Position numbers and translations under genes: made by a program. Below, piece after piece: positions 16,255 to 25,078 of a DNA stretch of 64,000 nucleotides. The stretch is from Kribbella capetownensis (lineage in GTDB: Bacteria; Actinomycetota; Actinomycetes; Propionibacteriales; Kribbellaceae), in assembly GCF_004331485.1 (NCBI RefSeq), contig NZ_SJKD01000001.1, positions 496,001 to 560,000 on the forward strand, in the 5' to 3' direction. The notes under the pieces are model-generated. The model saw only the letters and a program-made list of their open reading frames with translations. It ran no database searches and was not told where the DNA came from. The first letter of the stretch is position 1. Every line of letters begins with the position of its first letter.

Positions 16255-17787
16255 GTGCCTCCTCCTCCCACCCGTCGTACCTTCCTCCAACTGAGCGGCC
16301 TCAGCGCCGCCGCGGTCGCTATCGGCGTCGCCGCACCGGCCGGCGCCGACGCCGCCCCGGGACGCCCGGTCCCGTCCGGCGCCTTCGCGCTGGGTGTTGC
16401 GTCCGGTGATCCGCGCACCGACGGCTTCGTGCTTTGGACGCGACTCGCGCCGACACCGCTGGCGACCGACGGTCACGGCGGCATGCCCTCCGATCCCGTC
16501 CCCGTGCAGTACGAGGTCGCCGAGGACAGCCAGTTCAAGCGCGTCGTACGCCGTGGGCTCGCGATCGCGACGCCCGAGCTGGCGCACGCCGTACATCCCG
16601 AGGTGCGCGGGCTGCGGCCGGATCGCGAGTACTTCTACCGGTTCCGCGCCGGTAGCGAGCTCAGCCCGGTCGGCCGGACCAAGACGCTGCCGGTCCAGGG
16701 GTCGCAGTTCACCTTCGCGACCGCGTCGTGCCAGGCCTGGTACCACGGGTACTTCGCGGCCCATCGCGACATCGCCCGCCGTGCTCCGGACGCGGTGTTC
16801 TTCCTCGGCGACTACATCTACGAGTACGGGATCGTTGCCGGTGACAACCTCTGGCGCGAGGGTGTCTCGGTCGGACCCGAGCACGGTGTGGAGATCGAGA
16901 CGCTGGAGCAGTACCGGTTGCGGTACAGCCTGTTCAAGACCGACCCGGATCTGCAGGCTGCGCATGCGGCCGCGCCGTGGTTCCTGGTCTGGGACGACCA
17001 CGAGGTGCAGAACAACTACGGTGCCGACAACTCGCTGTACGGGATCCCGCCGGAGCTCTTTGTGCATCGCCGCGCCGTGGCGTACCGCGCGTTCTACGAG
17101 AACGTACCGGTCGCCTTGGACAGCCTGCCGCACGGGCCGGACGGGCAGCTCTACCGGCGGTACGACATCGGATCCCTTGCGCGGGTCCACCTGCTCGACA
17201 CCCGGCAGTACCGCGACCCGCTGCCGGTAGACGAGGCCGATCGCGTATCCGAGCAGCGCACCATCATGGGCGCCAAGCAGGAGAAGTGGCTGTACGACGG
17301 ACTCCGCCATTCACCCGCGACCTGGAACGTCGTCGCGGGCGGTGTCGTCCTCAGCGCGATCACCGACGACCGGACCGAGCAGTGGGACGGCTATCCGGCG
17401 AACCGGAGCCGGGTGCTCGAGGCGATGGGTCAGGCGGGTACCGCGGTGATGCTCACCGGCGACATCCACCGTCACGTGGCTTCCGAACTCAAGCTGGACT
17501 TCGCGAATCCGGACTCGCGGACGGTCGGCGTCGAACTGGTGTGCTCGTCGGTCGGCTCCAACGGGGACGGCACCGACACAGACCAGTACGCGCAGGACTG
17601 GCTTCAGCATCCGTACGTGAAGCTCTACAACGCGCGCCGTGGGTACGTGCACTCGACCTTGACTCGCACCGAAATGACCACCGAGTTCGTCAACTTCCCC
17701 TATATCCAGGCGGATGCGAACGCCGAACCGCGGGTGGTCGCGTCGTTCCGTACGCCCGCTGACGATCCCCGTCTGGAGGCATTGTGA
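16255..17787 (+). CDS. phoD: PhoD-type alkaline phosphatase/phosphodiesterase, Tat-exported
   Basis: 510 residues. A twin-arginine leader (TRRTFLQLSGLSAAAVAIGVAAPAGADA) predicts folded export. The PhoD N-domain (LGVASGDPRTDGFVLWTRLAP) and catalytic core follow, with metal ligands in TASCQAWYHG, FFLGDYIYEYG, VWDDHEVQNNYG and VMLTGDIHRH. It hydrolyses phosphate mono- or diesters outside the membrane with Fe/Ca. GTG at 16255 has GGAG seven bases upstream. The next gene overlaps its stop, so the two are coupled. Two GTTAC half-sites upstream are too far apart for a standard PHO box. Confidence 0.92.
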   Translation: MPPPPTRRTFLQLSGLSAAAVAIGVAAPAGADAAPGRPVPSGAFALGVASGDPRTDGFVLWTRLAPTPLATDGHGGMPSDPVPVQYEVAEDSQFKRVVRRGLAIATPELAHAVHPEVRGLRPDREYFYRFRAGSELSPVGRTKTLPVQGSQFTFATASCQAWYHGYFAAHRDIARRAPDAVFFLGDYIYEYGIVAGDNLWREGVSVGPEHGVEIETLEQYRLRYSLFKTDPDLQAAHAAAPWFLVWDDHEVQNNYGADNSLYGIPPELFVHRRAVAYRAFYENVPVALDSLPHGPDGQLYRRYDIGSLARVHLLDTRQYRDPLPVDEADRVSEQRTIMGAKQEKWLYDGLRHSPATWNVVAGGVVLSAITDDRTEQWDGYPANRSRVLEAMGQAGTAVMLTGDIHRHVASELKLDFANPDSRTVGVELVCSSVGSNGDGTDTDQYAQDWLQHPYVKLYNARRGYVHSTLTRTEMTTEFVNFPYIQADANAEPRVVASFRTPADDPRLEAL

Positions 17788-18614
17788 TGAATCGTCCTCC
17801 CGCCATCACCCAGCTCCGTGGCACCGGCGACATCGGCACGCTCACACTCGACTGGAAACCGGTGTCGTGGGCAACGGTCGTGGACCACTACGCCGTGTAC
17901 GTCGCCGAGCCCGGCGCCACGACGTACACCCTGCTGGGCAAGACCGTCTATCCGCATTTCGTTCATCGCGGGCTCGGGTTCACCGGCGTCACCAGGTCCT
18001 ATCGGGTGGTGACAGTGGATGCTGCGGGCAACAGATCACAGGTGTCGCGTTCCGTTGCCGCTGCCAACAAGACGTCCGTGACGATCTCCGGTCAACCAAT
18101 CGCGCGCGTCGGCTTCTACGACGGTAAGGGCTCGGAGCTGGCGTTGTCTCCCAAGGGGTACGCCGAGTATCCGACGCGATTCCCGTCGGACGTCGACTAC
18201 ACCTACGGTACGTCGGTGCCCTCGGTCGACTGGTCGTACCTGTTCCCCGGGCCGGCGGACAAGTGGGCCGGAACGAAGAACCACACGGTGACGTTCCGGT
18301 TCGACCTGACCGCCGTGCCTGAGCAGGATCTCGACCTGGCGCTGTGGCTGATCGACAGCCACGCCAGCATCCCGGGCTCCGCCGTACTGTCCGTCAACGG
18401 CGCCGAGGTCGGCCGGCTGGCGTTCGCGAACGGAGCCACCAAGGGCTCGACGATTGCCGACACCACCTACCCCGGTTCACCACTCAAGCCGTCGTACCTC
18501 GAGACACCGTTGTCCAAGGCACTCTTCCGCACCGGCCAGAACGTGATCGAACTGGTGAAGGACGAAGGCTCCTGGATCGCCTACGACGCCTTCGGAGTCT
18601 ATGCCCGGAAGTGA
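17784..18614 (+). CDS. FnIII plus polysaccharide-lyase-4-like C-domain protein
   Basis: 276 residues. Residues about 8-95 form a fibronectin type III module (TLTLDWKPVSWATVVDHYAVYV...RSYRVVTVDAAGNRSQVS). Residues about 100-276 (VGFYDGKGSELAL..., HTVTFRFDLT, LALWLIDSHASIPGSAVLSVNG, GQNVIELVKDEGSW) resemble the carbohydrate-binding C-terminal domain of rhamnogalacturonan lyases. There is no catalytic lyase domain and no signal peptide, odd for such modules. It starts at overlapping GTG/ATG (17784/17787) on the phoD stop, so it probably works with PhoD or was separated from a larger secreted enzyme. Confidence 0.7.
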   Translation: MMNRPPAITQLRGTGDIGTLTLDWKPVSWATVVDHYAVYVAEPGATTYTLLGKTVYPHFVHRGLGFTGVTRSYRVVTVDAAGNRSQVSRSVAAANKTSVTISGQPIARVGFYDGKGSELALSPKGYAEYPTRFPSDVDYTYGTSVPSVDWSYLFPGPADKWAGTKNHTVTFRFDLTAVPEQDLDLALWLIDSHASIPGSAVLSVNGAEVGRLAFANGATKGSTIADTTYPGSPLKPSYLETPLSKALFRTGQNVIELVKDEGSWIAYDAFGVYARK

Positions 18615-18616
18615 CC

Positions 18617-19468
18617 TCAGCCGGGCACGTCGAGTCGCTGCGTCCCGACCACCGACAGCAGCCGCAGCGCTTCCTCCGACGGTGAGCCGGGGGTCGCGGT
18701 GTAGATGATCACCTGCTGGTCGCGGTCCGGGATCGAGAGAGCGTCGCAGTTCACGGTCACGGTGCCGACCACGGGATGCTCGAAGGTCTTGCAGAGCGTC
18801 GGCTCCGCGAGCACGTCGTGGGCCTTCCACAGCTCGGCGAACTCGTCGCTGCCCGCGAGCAGTTCGGCGATCAGTTCCTGGGTCTCCGGATCGTCCGGGT
18901 ACCGCGCCGTCGTCGCCCGCAGGTGGTTCGCCGAGCTCCGGGCGAACCGTCCGGCGTCGGAGACCGAATACAGCCGGCCGGAGCTCGGTGGTGGGCCGAG
19001 GAACGCCCGCCGGATCAGGTTCCGATCTCGCCGGGAGAGGACGGAGAAGTCCTCCATCAGCGCCGTCGCCAGGTGGTTCCAGGCGATCACCTCGTACGAC
19101 GCCGACAAGACGATGGCGGCAGCGTTCGGCAGCCGTTCCAGCAGGTCGAGGATGCTCTGCCGGACCTGGTGCGGCGGGCCGGGCGGCGGCGCGACCGGCA
19201 CACCTGCCAAGTCGTGGAGGTAGTTGCGTTCGGCATCGCCGAGGCGGAGTGCGCGGGCCAGCCCGGCGAGCACCTCACCCGACGGATGTGGTGCCCGGGC
19301 CTGTTCCAGCCGGGTGTAGTACTCGGTCGAGATGTACGCCAACTGGGCCACCTCCTCTCGGCGCAGTCCCGGCGTACGGCGGCGGCGGCCGGCGGGCAGC
19401 CCGACGTCGGACGGCTTGATCCGTTCACGTCGGTTGCGCAGAAACGCTGCCAGCTCGGGCTTGTCCAC
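18617..19468 (-). CDS. XRE-family regulator with MmyB-like ligand-binding domain
   Basis: 283 residues. The HTH lies at about 10-75 (TPGLRREEVAQLAYISTEYYTRLEQARAPHPSGEVL). The MmyB/MLTR ligand-binding domain follows (VIAWNHLATALMEDFSVLSRRDRNLIRRAFL and HPVVGTVTVNCDALSIPDRDQQVIIYTATPGS). GTG start at 19468. It is divergent from an SDR gene, the standard arrangement in which this family represses the adjacent dehydrogenase; the shared gap holds a fitting inverted repeat. Confidence 0.9.
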   Translation of the reverse strand: MDKPELAAFLRNRRERIKPSDVGLPAGRRRRTPGLRREEVAQLAYISTEYYTRLEQARAPHPSGEVLAGLARALRLGDAERNYLHDLAGVPVAPPPGPPHQVRQSILDLLERLPNAAAIVLSASYEVIAWNHLATALMEDFSVLSRRDRNLIRRAFLGPPPSSGRLYSVSDAGRFARSSANHLRATTARYPDDPETQELIAELLAGSDEFAELWKAHDVLAEPTLCKTFEHPVVGTVTVNCDALSIPDRDQQVIIYTATPGSPSEEALRLLSVVGTQRLDVPG

Positions 19469-19496
19469 GCTTCCAGTCTGCCGCGTCGCGCGAGAT

Positions 19497-19523
19497 TAGC
19501 CAGGTACTACCGGTGTCTGGTTA
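19497..19523. promoter_or_regulatory. inverted-repeat operator between the XRE regulator and SDR genes
   Basis: TAGCCAG at 19497-19503 and CTGGTTA at 19517-19523 form an inverted repeat with one mismatch around a 13-base centre, midway between the two divergent starts. The position is right for control of both promoters by the XRE/MmyB regulator. Confidence 0.5.
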
Positions 19524-19553
19524 CGGCTCTCGCCAGGGCACAGGCTCGAAGGC

Positions 19554-20306
19554 ATGGACAAACTGCTGGAAGGAAAGGTTGTTTTCATCACCGGTGCGGG
19601 GCGCGGGATCGGTGCCGCGGCCGCCCGACTGTTCGCCGCCGAAGGGGCGCAGGTGATGCTCGCGGCTCGCACCGAATCGGAGCTGGCGGCAGTCACTCGC
19701 GAGATCGGTACGAGTGCGGCGTACACAGTCGCTGACCTCGCCGATCCCGACGCGGTGCACGCCGCGGTCGATCGAGCGGTCTCGGAGTACGGGCGCCTGG
19801 ACGGGGCCTTCAACAACGGCGCGATCGGCATCCCGCCCGGACCGATGGACACGATGAGCGTGGATCAGTTCGACCAGGGGTACGCCGTCAACCTCAGAGG
19901 GCTGTGGACCGCGATGGTCGCCGAAGTCACTGCGATCCGGGCGACGGCCGGACACGGGAGCATCGTCAACACCTCGAGCGTCGGCAGTCTCGCCGGGAAC
20001 CCCGCGCTGCCGGCGTACGGCGCGCTGAAGCGGGCCGGCAACAGCCTGACCGAGTCGGCCGCGATCACCTACGGTCCGGAGAACATCCGGGTCAACGCGA
20101 TCGCTCCGGGAACGACCCTGACAGAGATGCTGCACGACTGGGACCGCGCCACGCCCGGCATCATCGACAGCCTGAACGCCCGGACCCCGCTGGGTCGCGC
20201 CGCCCAGCCGGACGAGATCGCCCAGGCCGCCGCCTGGCTGCTCAGCGACCGGTCGTCATACGTGACCGGAACTGTGCTACGCGTCGACGGCGGCCTGGCC
20301 GCCTGA
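19554..20306 (+). CDS. short-chain dehydrogenase/reductase (target of the divergent XRE regulator)
   Basis: 250 residues, classical SDR: cofactor motif TGAGRGIG near residue 14, FNNGAIG in place of the usual NNAG, catalytic Ser in VNTSSVG, YGALK for Tyr-x-x-x-Lys, and the C-terminal SSYVTGTVLRVDGG. The NNGA variant of NNAG is slightly unusual. Substrate unknown. MLTR-type regulators and an adjacent SDR commonly form a self-contained inducible unit. Confidence 0.9.
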   Translation: MDKLLEGKVVFITGAGRGIGAAAARLFAAEGAQVMLAARTESELAAVTREIGTSAAYTVADLADPDAVHAAVDRAVSEYGRLDGAFNNGAIGIPPGPMDTMSVDQFDQGYAVNLRGLWTAMVAEVTAIRATAGHGSIVNTSSVGSLAGNPALPAYGALKRAGNSLTESAAITYGPENIRVNAIAPGTTLTEMLHDWDRATPGIIDSLNARTPLGRAAQPDEIAQAAAWLLSDRSSYVTGTVLRVDGGLAA

Positions 20307-20388
20307 CCTCAGCTCTCACCCGTGTCAGCTCGCGTCGGCAAGTTGACGCCGGTGCCCCGGTGGGTGGATCAACCGGCACGATAGGTCC

Positions 20389-20871
20389 ATGCAGATCGAC
20401 GAACGAGTACGACGAGCCCGCCCCGACGACGTCCCCCCGCTCGTGGAACTGGTCTACGGCCTGGCCGAGTACGAGCGCGCCCCCGACGAGTGCCACCTGA
20501 CCGCGGACCAGCTCCACACCGCACTCTTCGGCGAGAACCCCGCCGTCTTCTGCCACGTCGCCGAACACGAGGGCGCGGTGGCCGGCTGCGCCCTGTGGTT
20601 CCTCAGCTTCTCCACCTGGCGCGGCGTCCACGGCATCTACCTCGAAGACCTCTTCGTCCGCCCCGAAACCCGCGGCACCGGCCTCGGCAAAGCCCTTCTC
20701 ACCGCCCTGGCCCAAGAATGCGTCACCCAAGGCTACGAACGCCTCGAATGGTCCGTCCTCAACTGGAACACCCCCGCCATCGACTTCTACAACTCCCTGG
20801 GCGCCAATCCCCAAGAAGAATGGACCACCTACCGCCTAACAGACGAAGCTCTCACCCGCCTCGGCTCATGA
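20389..20871 (+). CDS. GNAT N-acetyltransferase, diamine/SSAT-like
   Basis: 160 residues covering one GNAT domain. The acetyl-CoA loop is VRPETRGTGLGKALL near residue 95, preceded by GIYLEDLFV and followed by WSVLNWNTPAIDFYNSLGA. The LEDLFV...FYNSLGA pattern is that of spermidine/diamine acetyltransferase-type proteins, so an amine or amino acid substrate is likely. Its stop overlaps a tiny coupled reading frame. Confidence 0.88.
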   Translation: MQIDERVRRARPDDVPPLVELVYGLAEYERAPDECHLTADQLHTALFGENPAVFCHVAEHEGAVAGCALWFLSFSTWRGVHGIYLEDLFVRPETRGTGLGKALLTALAQECVTQGYERLEWSVLNWNTPAIDFYNSLGANPQEEWTTYRLTDEALTRLGS

Positions 20872-20966
20872 ACGCGTTGGCGGAGCACCTCACCGGCGTC
20901 AGGTTGACGCACGAACTGCTCGATGCGGAGGACTACCTCTGCGGACTCGCTGTACTCAAACGCTGA
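20868..20966 (+). CDS. 32-residue coupled small ORF
   Basis: An ATG at 20868 overlaps the acetyltransferase stop (ATGA) and opens a 32-codon frame, ending in TGA at 20964-20966. The peptide (starting MNALAEHLTGVRLTHELL and ending LAVLKR) looks like an amphipathic coding fragment rather than random sequence, but no family is recognised. It overlaps the convergent phosphotransferase gene by 11 bases. It could be a real small protein or the tail of a decayed gene. Confidence 0.35.
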   Translation: MNALAEHLTGVRLTHELLDAEDYLCGLAVLKR

Positions 20967-21672
20967 GCCCAGCGCTCAAGGCATCCGCGTTGTCGTGGAT
21001 CCAGTGGCGGTGGGTGCGGATGGTTGCTGGTACGCCGAGCGACTGGAGGTGTTGCATGGCGCGGTTGCCGGCTTTGGCTGCTCGGTCTATGCCGTCGGCC
21101 GCTTGGGTTTGCCAGTTGAGGATGGATGGGATGAGGGATCTGGTGTTGGCGGGGCCGTAGCCGGCGAGGAGGGACTGCCATTGGGGGATGACGCGGTCGA
21201 GGTTGCCGAGGTCGGCGTACTGCCAGCAGATGAAGGCGATGTCGTTGATGCGGGGGCCGGGGGCGGCCAAGTCCCAGTCGATGAAGGCGATCGCGCGGGT
21301 GGCGTCGTTGGTGTAGACGGTGTTCTTCGGCGAGAGGTCGTTGTGACAGACAACCTCCTGGTCGCCTGCGAGCGCCGTACCCGCCGTCAAGTCGTGGAAC
21401 TCCCGCACCAGCCGGCCCACCGACCGGAGCGTCTCAGGTGAGGTGACTGCAGGCTTCCAGGGTCGCTCCCACGCCACGTACCCGTCGATGAAGCTCAAGC
21501 GCTCCCGCCCGTCCTCCTCCACCCCGAGAAACCGCGGCGCTCCACCCCACGCCTCCAACCCCGCCAACACCTCACGCACAAACCCGGCCCGCTCCCCTGC
21601 CTCCCGCAGTACGACATCCCCGCGCCGCACCACCACATTCACAAACCCACCCTGCAACTCCACCTCATCCAC
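20956..21672 (-). CDS. aminoglycoside/choline-kinase-like phosphotransferase
   Basis: 238 residues. The catalytic loop is VCHNDLSPKNTVY (His-x-Asp then Asn) and the metal-binding Asp is in AFIDWDLAAPGPRINDIAF, both intact, so small-molecule kinase activity is likely. The N-lobe is short, making this smaller than typical APH enzymes. GTG at 21672 is used; the upstream Shine-Dalgarno is weak. No resistance association is visible and the substrate is unknown. Confidence 0.82.
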   Translation of the reverse strand: MDEVELQGGFVNVVVRRGDVVLREAGERAGFVREVLAGLEAWGGAPRFLGVEEDGRERLSFIDGYVAWERPWKPAVTSPETLRSVGRLVREFHDLTAGTALAGDQEVVCHNDLSPKNTVYTNDATRAIAFIDWDLAAPGPRINDIAFICWQYADLGNLDRVIPQWQSLLAGYGPANTRSLIPSILNWQTQAADGIDRAAKAGNRAMQHLQSLGVPATIRTHRHWIHDNADALSAGLSV

Positions 21673-21753
21673 ACCCCAACCCTGCCGTACAGCCCGCGGA
21701 ATAGGCGCGGGGTTTTCGCCGTTGAGGCGGTATCAGTCGACAGGAGGTGTGTA

Positions 21754-22098
21754 GTGGAGGACTTGCGGGCGCTCAGTTATGGGCTGGGGCAGCAGTACTT
21801 CGAGGAGCGGGACTATCGGGGGGCGATCCGGGCTTTGCGGCCGGTGGTGGAGGAGACGCCTGAGGATGTGGGGACTCGGTTGTTGTTGGCTCGGGCCTAC
21901 TATCACGCGGCGTTGCTGAAGCCGGCTGAGGAGCAGTTGCTCGAGGTGCTCGACCGGGAGCCGACCGAGTACTACGCGCATCTGATGATGGCGCGGACGC
22001 TCGAGCGGCAGTCACGGGCCGAGGAGGCCGGCAAGCACCGCCGGATCGCGGCGGCGCTCACCGGTGACGACGAACTCCTCAAGCCTCACAACGCCTGA
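21754..22098 (+). CDS. small TPR-repeat protein
   Basis: 114 residues made of about three tetratricopeptide units (ALSYGLGQQYFEERDYRGAIRALRPV, TRLLLARAYYHAALLKPAEEQLLEVL, YYAHLMMARTLERQSRAEEAGKH). It is probably a cytosolic protein-protein adaptor. GTG at 21754 has AGGAGG six to eight bases upstream. The 3' end overlaps the convergent beta-helix gene by 13 bases. Partner unknown. Confidence 0.8.
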   Translation: MEDLRALSYGLGQQYFEERDYRGAIRALRPVVEETPEDVGTRLLLARAYYHAALLKPAEEQLLEVLDREPTEYYAHLMMARTLERQSRAEEAGKHRRIAAALTGDDELLKPHNA

Positions 22099-23780
22099 CG
22101 TTGGGCGGTGTGGAGGTCGGGGACGGCTGGGCGGGTGCCGAGTAGGTAGGTGCCGTTCTCGAGGTCGCCTTGGAAGTCGCGGGGTAGGCCGCTCGGGTCT
22201 GAGGTGAGACCTTGCAGGCCGACGGTGATGCTGCGGGGTGCGACGTCGGCGAGCTGGATCGCGTACGGGCTGCCGGAGGTGATCCGGACGTTCCAGTGCG
22301 CGATGCGCGCGCCGAACAGCGGCCCGGACGCGGCCGATCCACCGACCCGTCCGTTGTTCACCAGCGTGATGTCGGTACGGGCGTTCTCGAACGGCATCGC
22401 GCGATGCGTGTCGAACGTCCCCTCGGCCATCCGCCCGCGCCGCCAGACGTTGCCGGCCGACAGCCCTTCCAGGTTCAGGCCGTGATGCGTCGACCCGGAC
22501 GGCAGCGGCACCGTGAACTGCTCGATCTCGAACCCGTCCACCTGGTTGTCGTGCGACTGCATCCGGCAGGCGAAACTGTGATGCGCGGACCGGCCGCCGA
22601 CCACCACGTTCGTCAGTGTCACCGCCTTCGTCGTGGTGAACCCGAACCCGAGATCGCAGTTCTCCACCCGTACGTCGTCCGCCCAGCAGTCGTGAACCGC
22701 CTGGAAACACAGGCCGTTCGACCCCGGATGCCGGTTGTGCACCGTCATCGGCCGCAGTTCGTTCCGGATCGTCAGCGACTCCACACCGACGTCGTGCACC
22801 GTCGGCCCGACCTCCCGCAATCGCGACGGCCAGCTCGGCCGGAGGTCGTACCTGAGCGGCTGCGCCAACCGGACCAACCGCTCACCCAGCACCGCCTCGA
22901 TCCGCACCGGCCACTGCAGGCTCGCGTACTGCACATACTGCCCGCCGGACCCGGTCGTCAGCTGCGGCGCCTTCACCGCCCACTCGTACTCCCGCGTCCC
23001 CGCCACATCCCCCGCCAGATGCCGCAGTACGCCGGCATCGGCCGGATTGTCGGTCTCGAGTACGACGAGATCCCCGGCGGCGAGGTGCTCGGTCGACGAC
23101 ACGAGCAGCGTCCGTTGACCGCGGGACGCGGCACCGACCTCGGCCAACGTGTCGCCGAGCATCCACCCTTCGGAGCCTGCGTAGTCCTCGGCCTCGGACA
23201 GTGCCTTCCGCTCGGGTGCCATCACCCAGATCTGCCCGCCGGTCCACGACCAGCGGCTGTTGCCGGTCGACTGCAGGTTCGGCCGGTAGCCCTCCTCGAG
23301 CGGGCGGTTGAAGTGCAGGATCGTGCGCTCCCGGCCAGCGCCCTTCAGGACGACATTCGACCAGTGGATCCAGACCGGCGAGTCGAAGCGGTACACACCC
23401 TGAGGTACGACGACCGTCCCGCCACCGCGACTGCCGGCGTACTCGAGAGCTTGGGTGAAGGGGCCGGAGGCGTCGGCGGTGCTGCCGGGGCGGGCGCCGA
23501 AGTCGGTAACGTTCGCGACCACACGTGGGCGGCGCGGTCGCTCGCCGCCGTGATAGCCGGCGTGGGAGATGTCGGGGATGAGCGGGTGAGCGCCCGGCGC
23601 CTCGGCCCACTCGGCGAGGAGCTGGGTCGAAAGATCGCCATGGGTCGCGGCGGCTGGGGTCGCGGCGGGTCCGGTTGCGGCCGTCGCGGCTGCGGCGAGC
23701 AGGGTGGTGGCGGGAACGGCGGCTGCTCCACCGAGCAGGAGACGGCGGGTCAGGCGGGGCGACGTACGGGGGTTCTGCAT
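22086..23780 (-). CDS. Tat-exported right-handed beta-helix (pectate-lyase-superfamily) protein
   Basis: 564 residues. A twin-arginine leader (LTRRLLLGGAAAVPATTLLAAAATAATG) is followed near residue 90 by NVTDFGARPGSTADASGPFTQALEYA and GGGTVVVPQGVYRF, the signature start of a pectate-lyase-superfamily/GH28-type beta-helix. The body shows repeated coil sequence (VGVESLTIRNE, DDVRVENCDLGFGFTTTKAVTLTNVVV). It is likely a secreted polysaccharide lyase or hydrolase; the catalytic residues cannot be assigned by eye. ATG at 23780. Confidence 0.82.
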   Translation of the reverse strand: MQNPRTSPRLTRRLLLGGAAAVPATTLLAAAATAATGPAATPAAATHGDLSTQLLAEWAEAPGAHPLIPDISHAGYHGGERPRRPRVVANVTDFGARPGSTADASGPFTQALEYAGSRGGGTVVVPQGVYRFDSPVWIHWSNVVLKGAGRERTILHFNRPLEEGYRPNLQSTGNSRWSWTGGQIWVMAPERKALSEAEDYAGSEGWMLGDTLAEVGAASRGQRTLLVSSTEHLAAGDLVVLETDNPADAGVLRHLAGDVAGTREYEWAVKAPQLTTGSGGQYVQYASLQWPVRIEAVLGERLVRLAQPLRYDLRPSWPSRLREVGPTVHDVGVESLTIRNELRPMTVHNRHPGSNGLCFQAVHDCWADDVRVENCDLGFGFTTTKAVTLTNVVVGGRSAHHSFACRMQSHDNQVDGFEIEQFTVPLPSGSTHHGLNLEGLSAGNVWRRGRMAEGTFDTHRAMPFENARTDITLVNNGRVGGSAASGPLFGARIAHWNVRITSGSPYAIQLADVAPRSITVGLQGLTSDPSGLPRDFQGDLENGTYLLGTRPAVPDLHTAQRQAL

Positions 23781-23901
23781 GGAGAACGCTCCTCAGGGGC
23801 GGTGAGGTTTCGCATGACGGGACCTAGTTTCACCACACGGACCTGACCTGACAAGGGCGTGATGGAATGACGGACCGGGGATTGGCGTTGATCTGAGCAT
23901 A

Positions 23902-23927
23902 GGTAGTTTAATAGTGAACTATCTACC
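23902..23927. promoter_or_regulatory. operator-like palindrome upstream of the LLM/FMN-reductase pair
   Basis: An A+T-rich palindrome with outer arms GGTAG/CTACC and an inner ATAGT-GA-ACTAT repeat sits where the -10 region is expected. It is followed by AGGAGG at 23935-23940 before the ATG at 23945. The form resembles MarR-type operators. No MarR gene is adjacent. Confidence 0.45.
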
Positions 23928-23944
23928 CCAGTCGAGGAGGACAG

Positions 23945-25078
23945 ATGCAGTTCGGTGTGTTCACCGTCGGTGACGTGACCGAGGATCCCACCACCGGCAC
24001 CACCGTGAGCGAGGCCGAGCGGATCAAGGCGATGGTGGCCATCGCGGTGAAGGCCGAAGAGGTCGGCCTGGACGTGTTCGCCCAGGGTGAGCACCACAAC
24101 CCGCCGTTCGTGCCGTCGTCGCCGACCACCCAGCTCGGCTTCATCGCCGCGAAGACGTCCAAGATCATCCTGTCCACCGCGACGACTCTGATCACCACCA
24201 ACGACCCGGTGAAGATCGCCGAGGACTACGCGATGCTGCAGCACCTGGCCGACGGCCGGGTCGACCTGATGATGGGTCGCGGCAACACCGGCCCGGTGTA
24301 CCCGTGGTTCGGCCAGGACATCCGCAACGGCATCGGCCTGGCGATCGAGAACTACGCCCTGCTGCGCCGGCTCTGGCGTGAGGACGTGGTCGACTGGGAG
24401 GGCAAGTTCCGTACGCCGCTGCAGGGCTTCAGCGCGACACCGCGGCCGCTGGACGGCGTACCGCCGTTCGTGTGGCACGGGTCGATCCGCTCGCCGGAGA
24501 TCGCCGAGCAGGCCGCGTACTACGGCGACGGCTTCTTCCACAACAACATCTTCTGGCCGGTCTCGCACACCCAGCGGATGATCGAGCTGTACCGCAAGCG
24601 CTTCGAGCACTACGGCCATGGCGCCGCGGACCAGGCGATCGTCGGACTCGGCGGTCAGGTCTTCATGCGGAAGAACTCGCAGGACGCCGTCAACGAGTTC
24701 CGGCCGTACTTCGACAACGCGCCGGTCTACGGGCATGGCCCGACGCTGGAGGACTTCAGCCGGGAGACGCCGCTGACGGTCGGCAGCCCCCAGCAGGTGA
24801 TCGAGCGAACGCTGACGTTCCGGGAGCACTTCGGTGACTACCAGCGGCAGCTGTTCCTGATGGACCACGCCGGACTGCCGTTGAAGACGGTGCTGGAGCA
24901 GCTGGACATCCTCGGCGAAGAGGTGGTTCCGGTACTGCGGAAGGAGTTCGCGGCGAAGCGACCGGCGCACGTGCCGGACGCCCCGACGCACGCTTCACTG
25001 AAGGCCGCCGCCGAGCGGGCGCGCGACTTGGAGACGATCGTGGAGCCGGCCGGATCGGTCGAGGAGACGAGCCGATGA
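23945..25078 (+). CDS. LLM-class flavin-dependent oxidoreductase, CE1758 family
   Basis: 377 residues. Luciferase-like barrel: MQFGVFTVGDVTEDPTTGTT, VGLDVFAQGEHHNPPFVPSSP, ISTATTLITTNDPVKIAEDYAMLQ (as ILSTATTLITT) and HLADGRVDLMMGRGNTGPVYPWFGQD. The pattern, and the FMN reductase encoded directly downstream with an ATGA overlap, match the conserved CE1758/CE1759 pair. It should be a two-component monooxygenase using reduced FMN supplied by its partner. The substrate of the family is not known to me. Confidence 0.88.
   Translation: MQFGVFTVGDVTEDPTTGTTVSEAERIKAMVAIAVKAEEVGLDVFAQGEHHNPPFVPSSPTTQLGFIAAKTSKIILSTATTLITTNDPVKIAEDYAMLQHLADGRVDLMMGRGNTGPVYPWFGQDIRNGIGLAIENYALLRRLWREDVVDWEGKFRTPLQGFSATPRPLDGVPPFVWHGSIRSPEIAEQAAYYGDGFFHNNIFWPVSHTQRMIELYRKRFEHYGHGAADQAIVGLGGQVFMRKNSQDAVNEFRPYFDNAPVYGHGPTLEDFSRETPLTVGSPQQVIERTLTFREHFGDYQRQLFLMDHAGLPLKTVLEQLDILGEEVVPVLRKEFAAKRPAHVPDAPTHASLKAAAERARDLETIVEPAGSVEETSR

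Noticed and set aside
22212..23846. 544-codon plus-strand open frame opposite the beta-helix gene
   Set aside because: Shadow frame; the minus-strand protein has a Tat leader and a recognisable beta-helix start.
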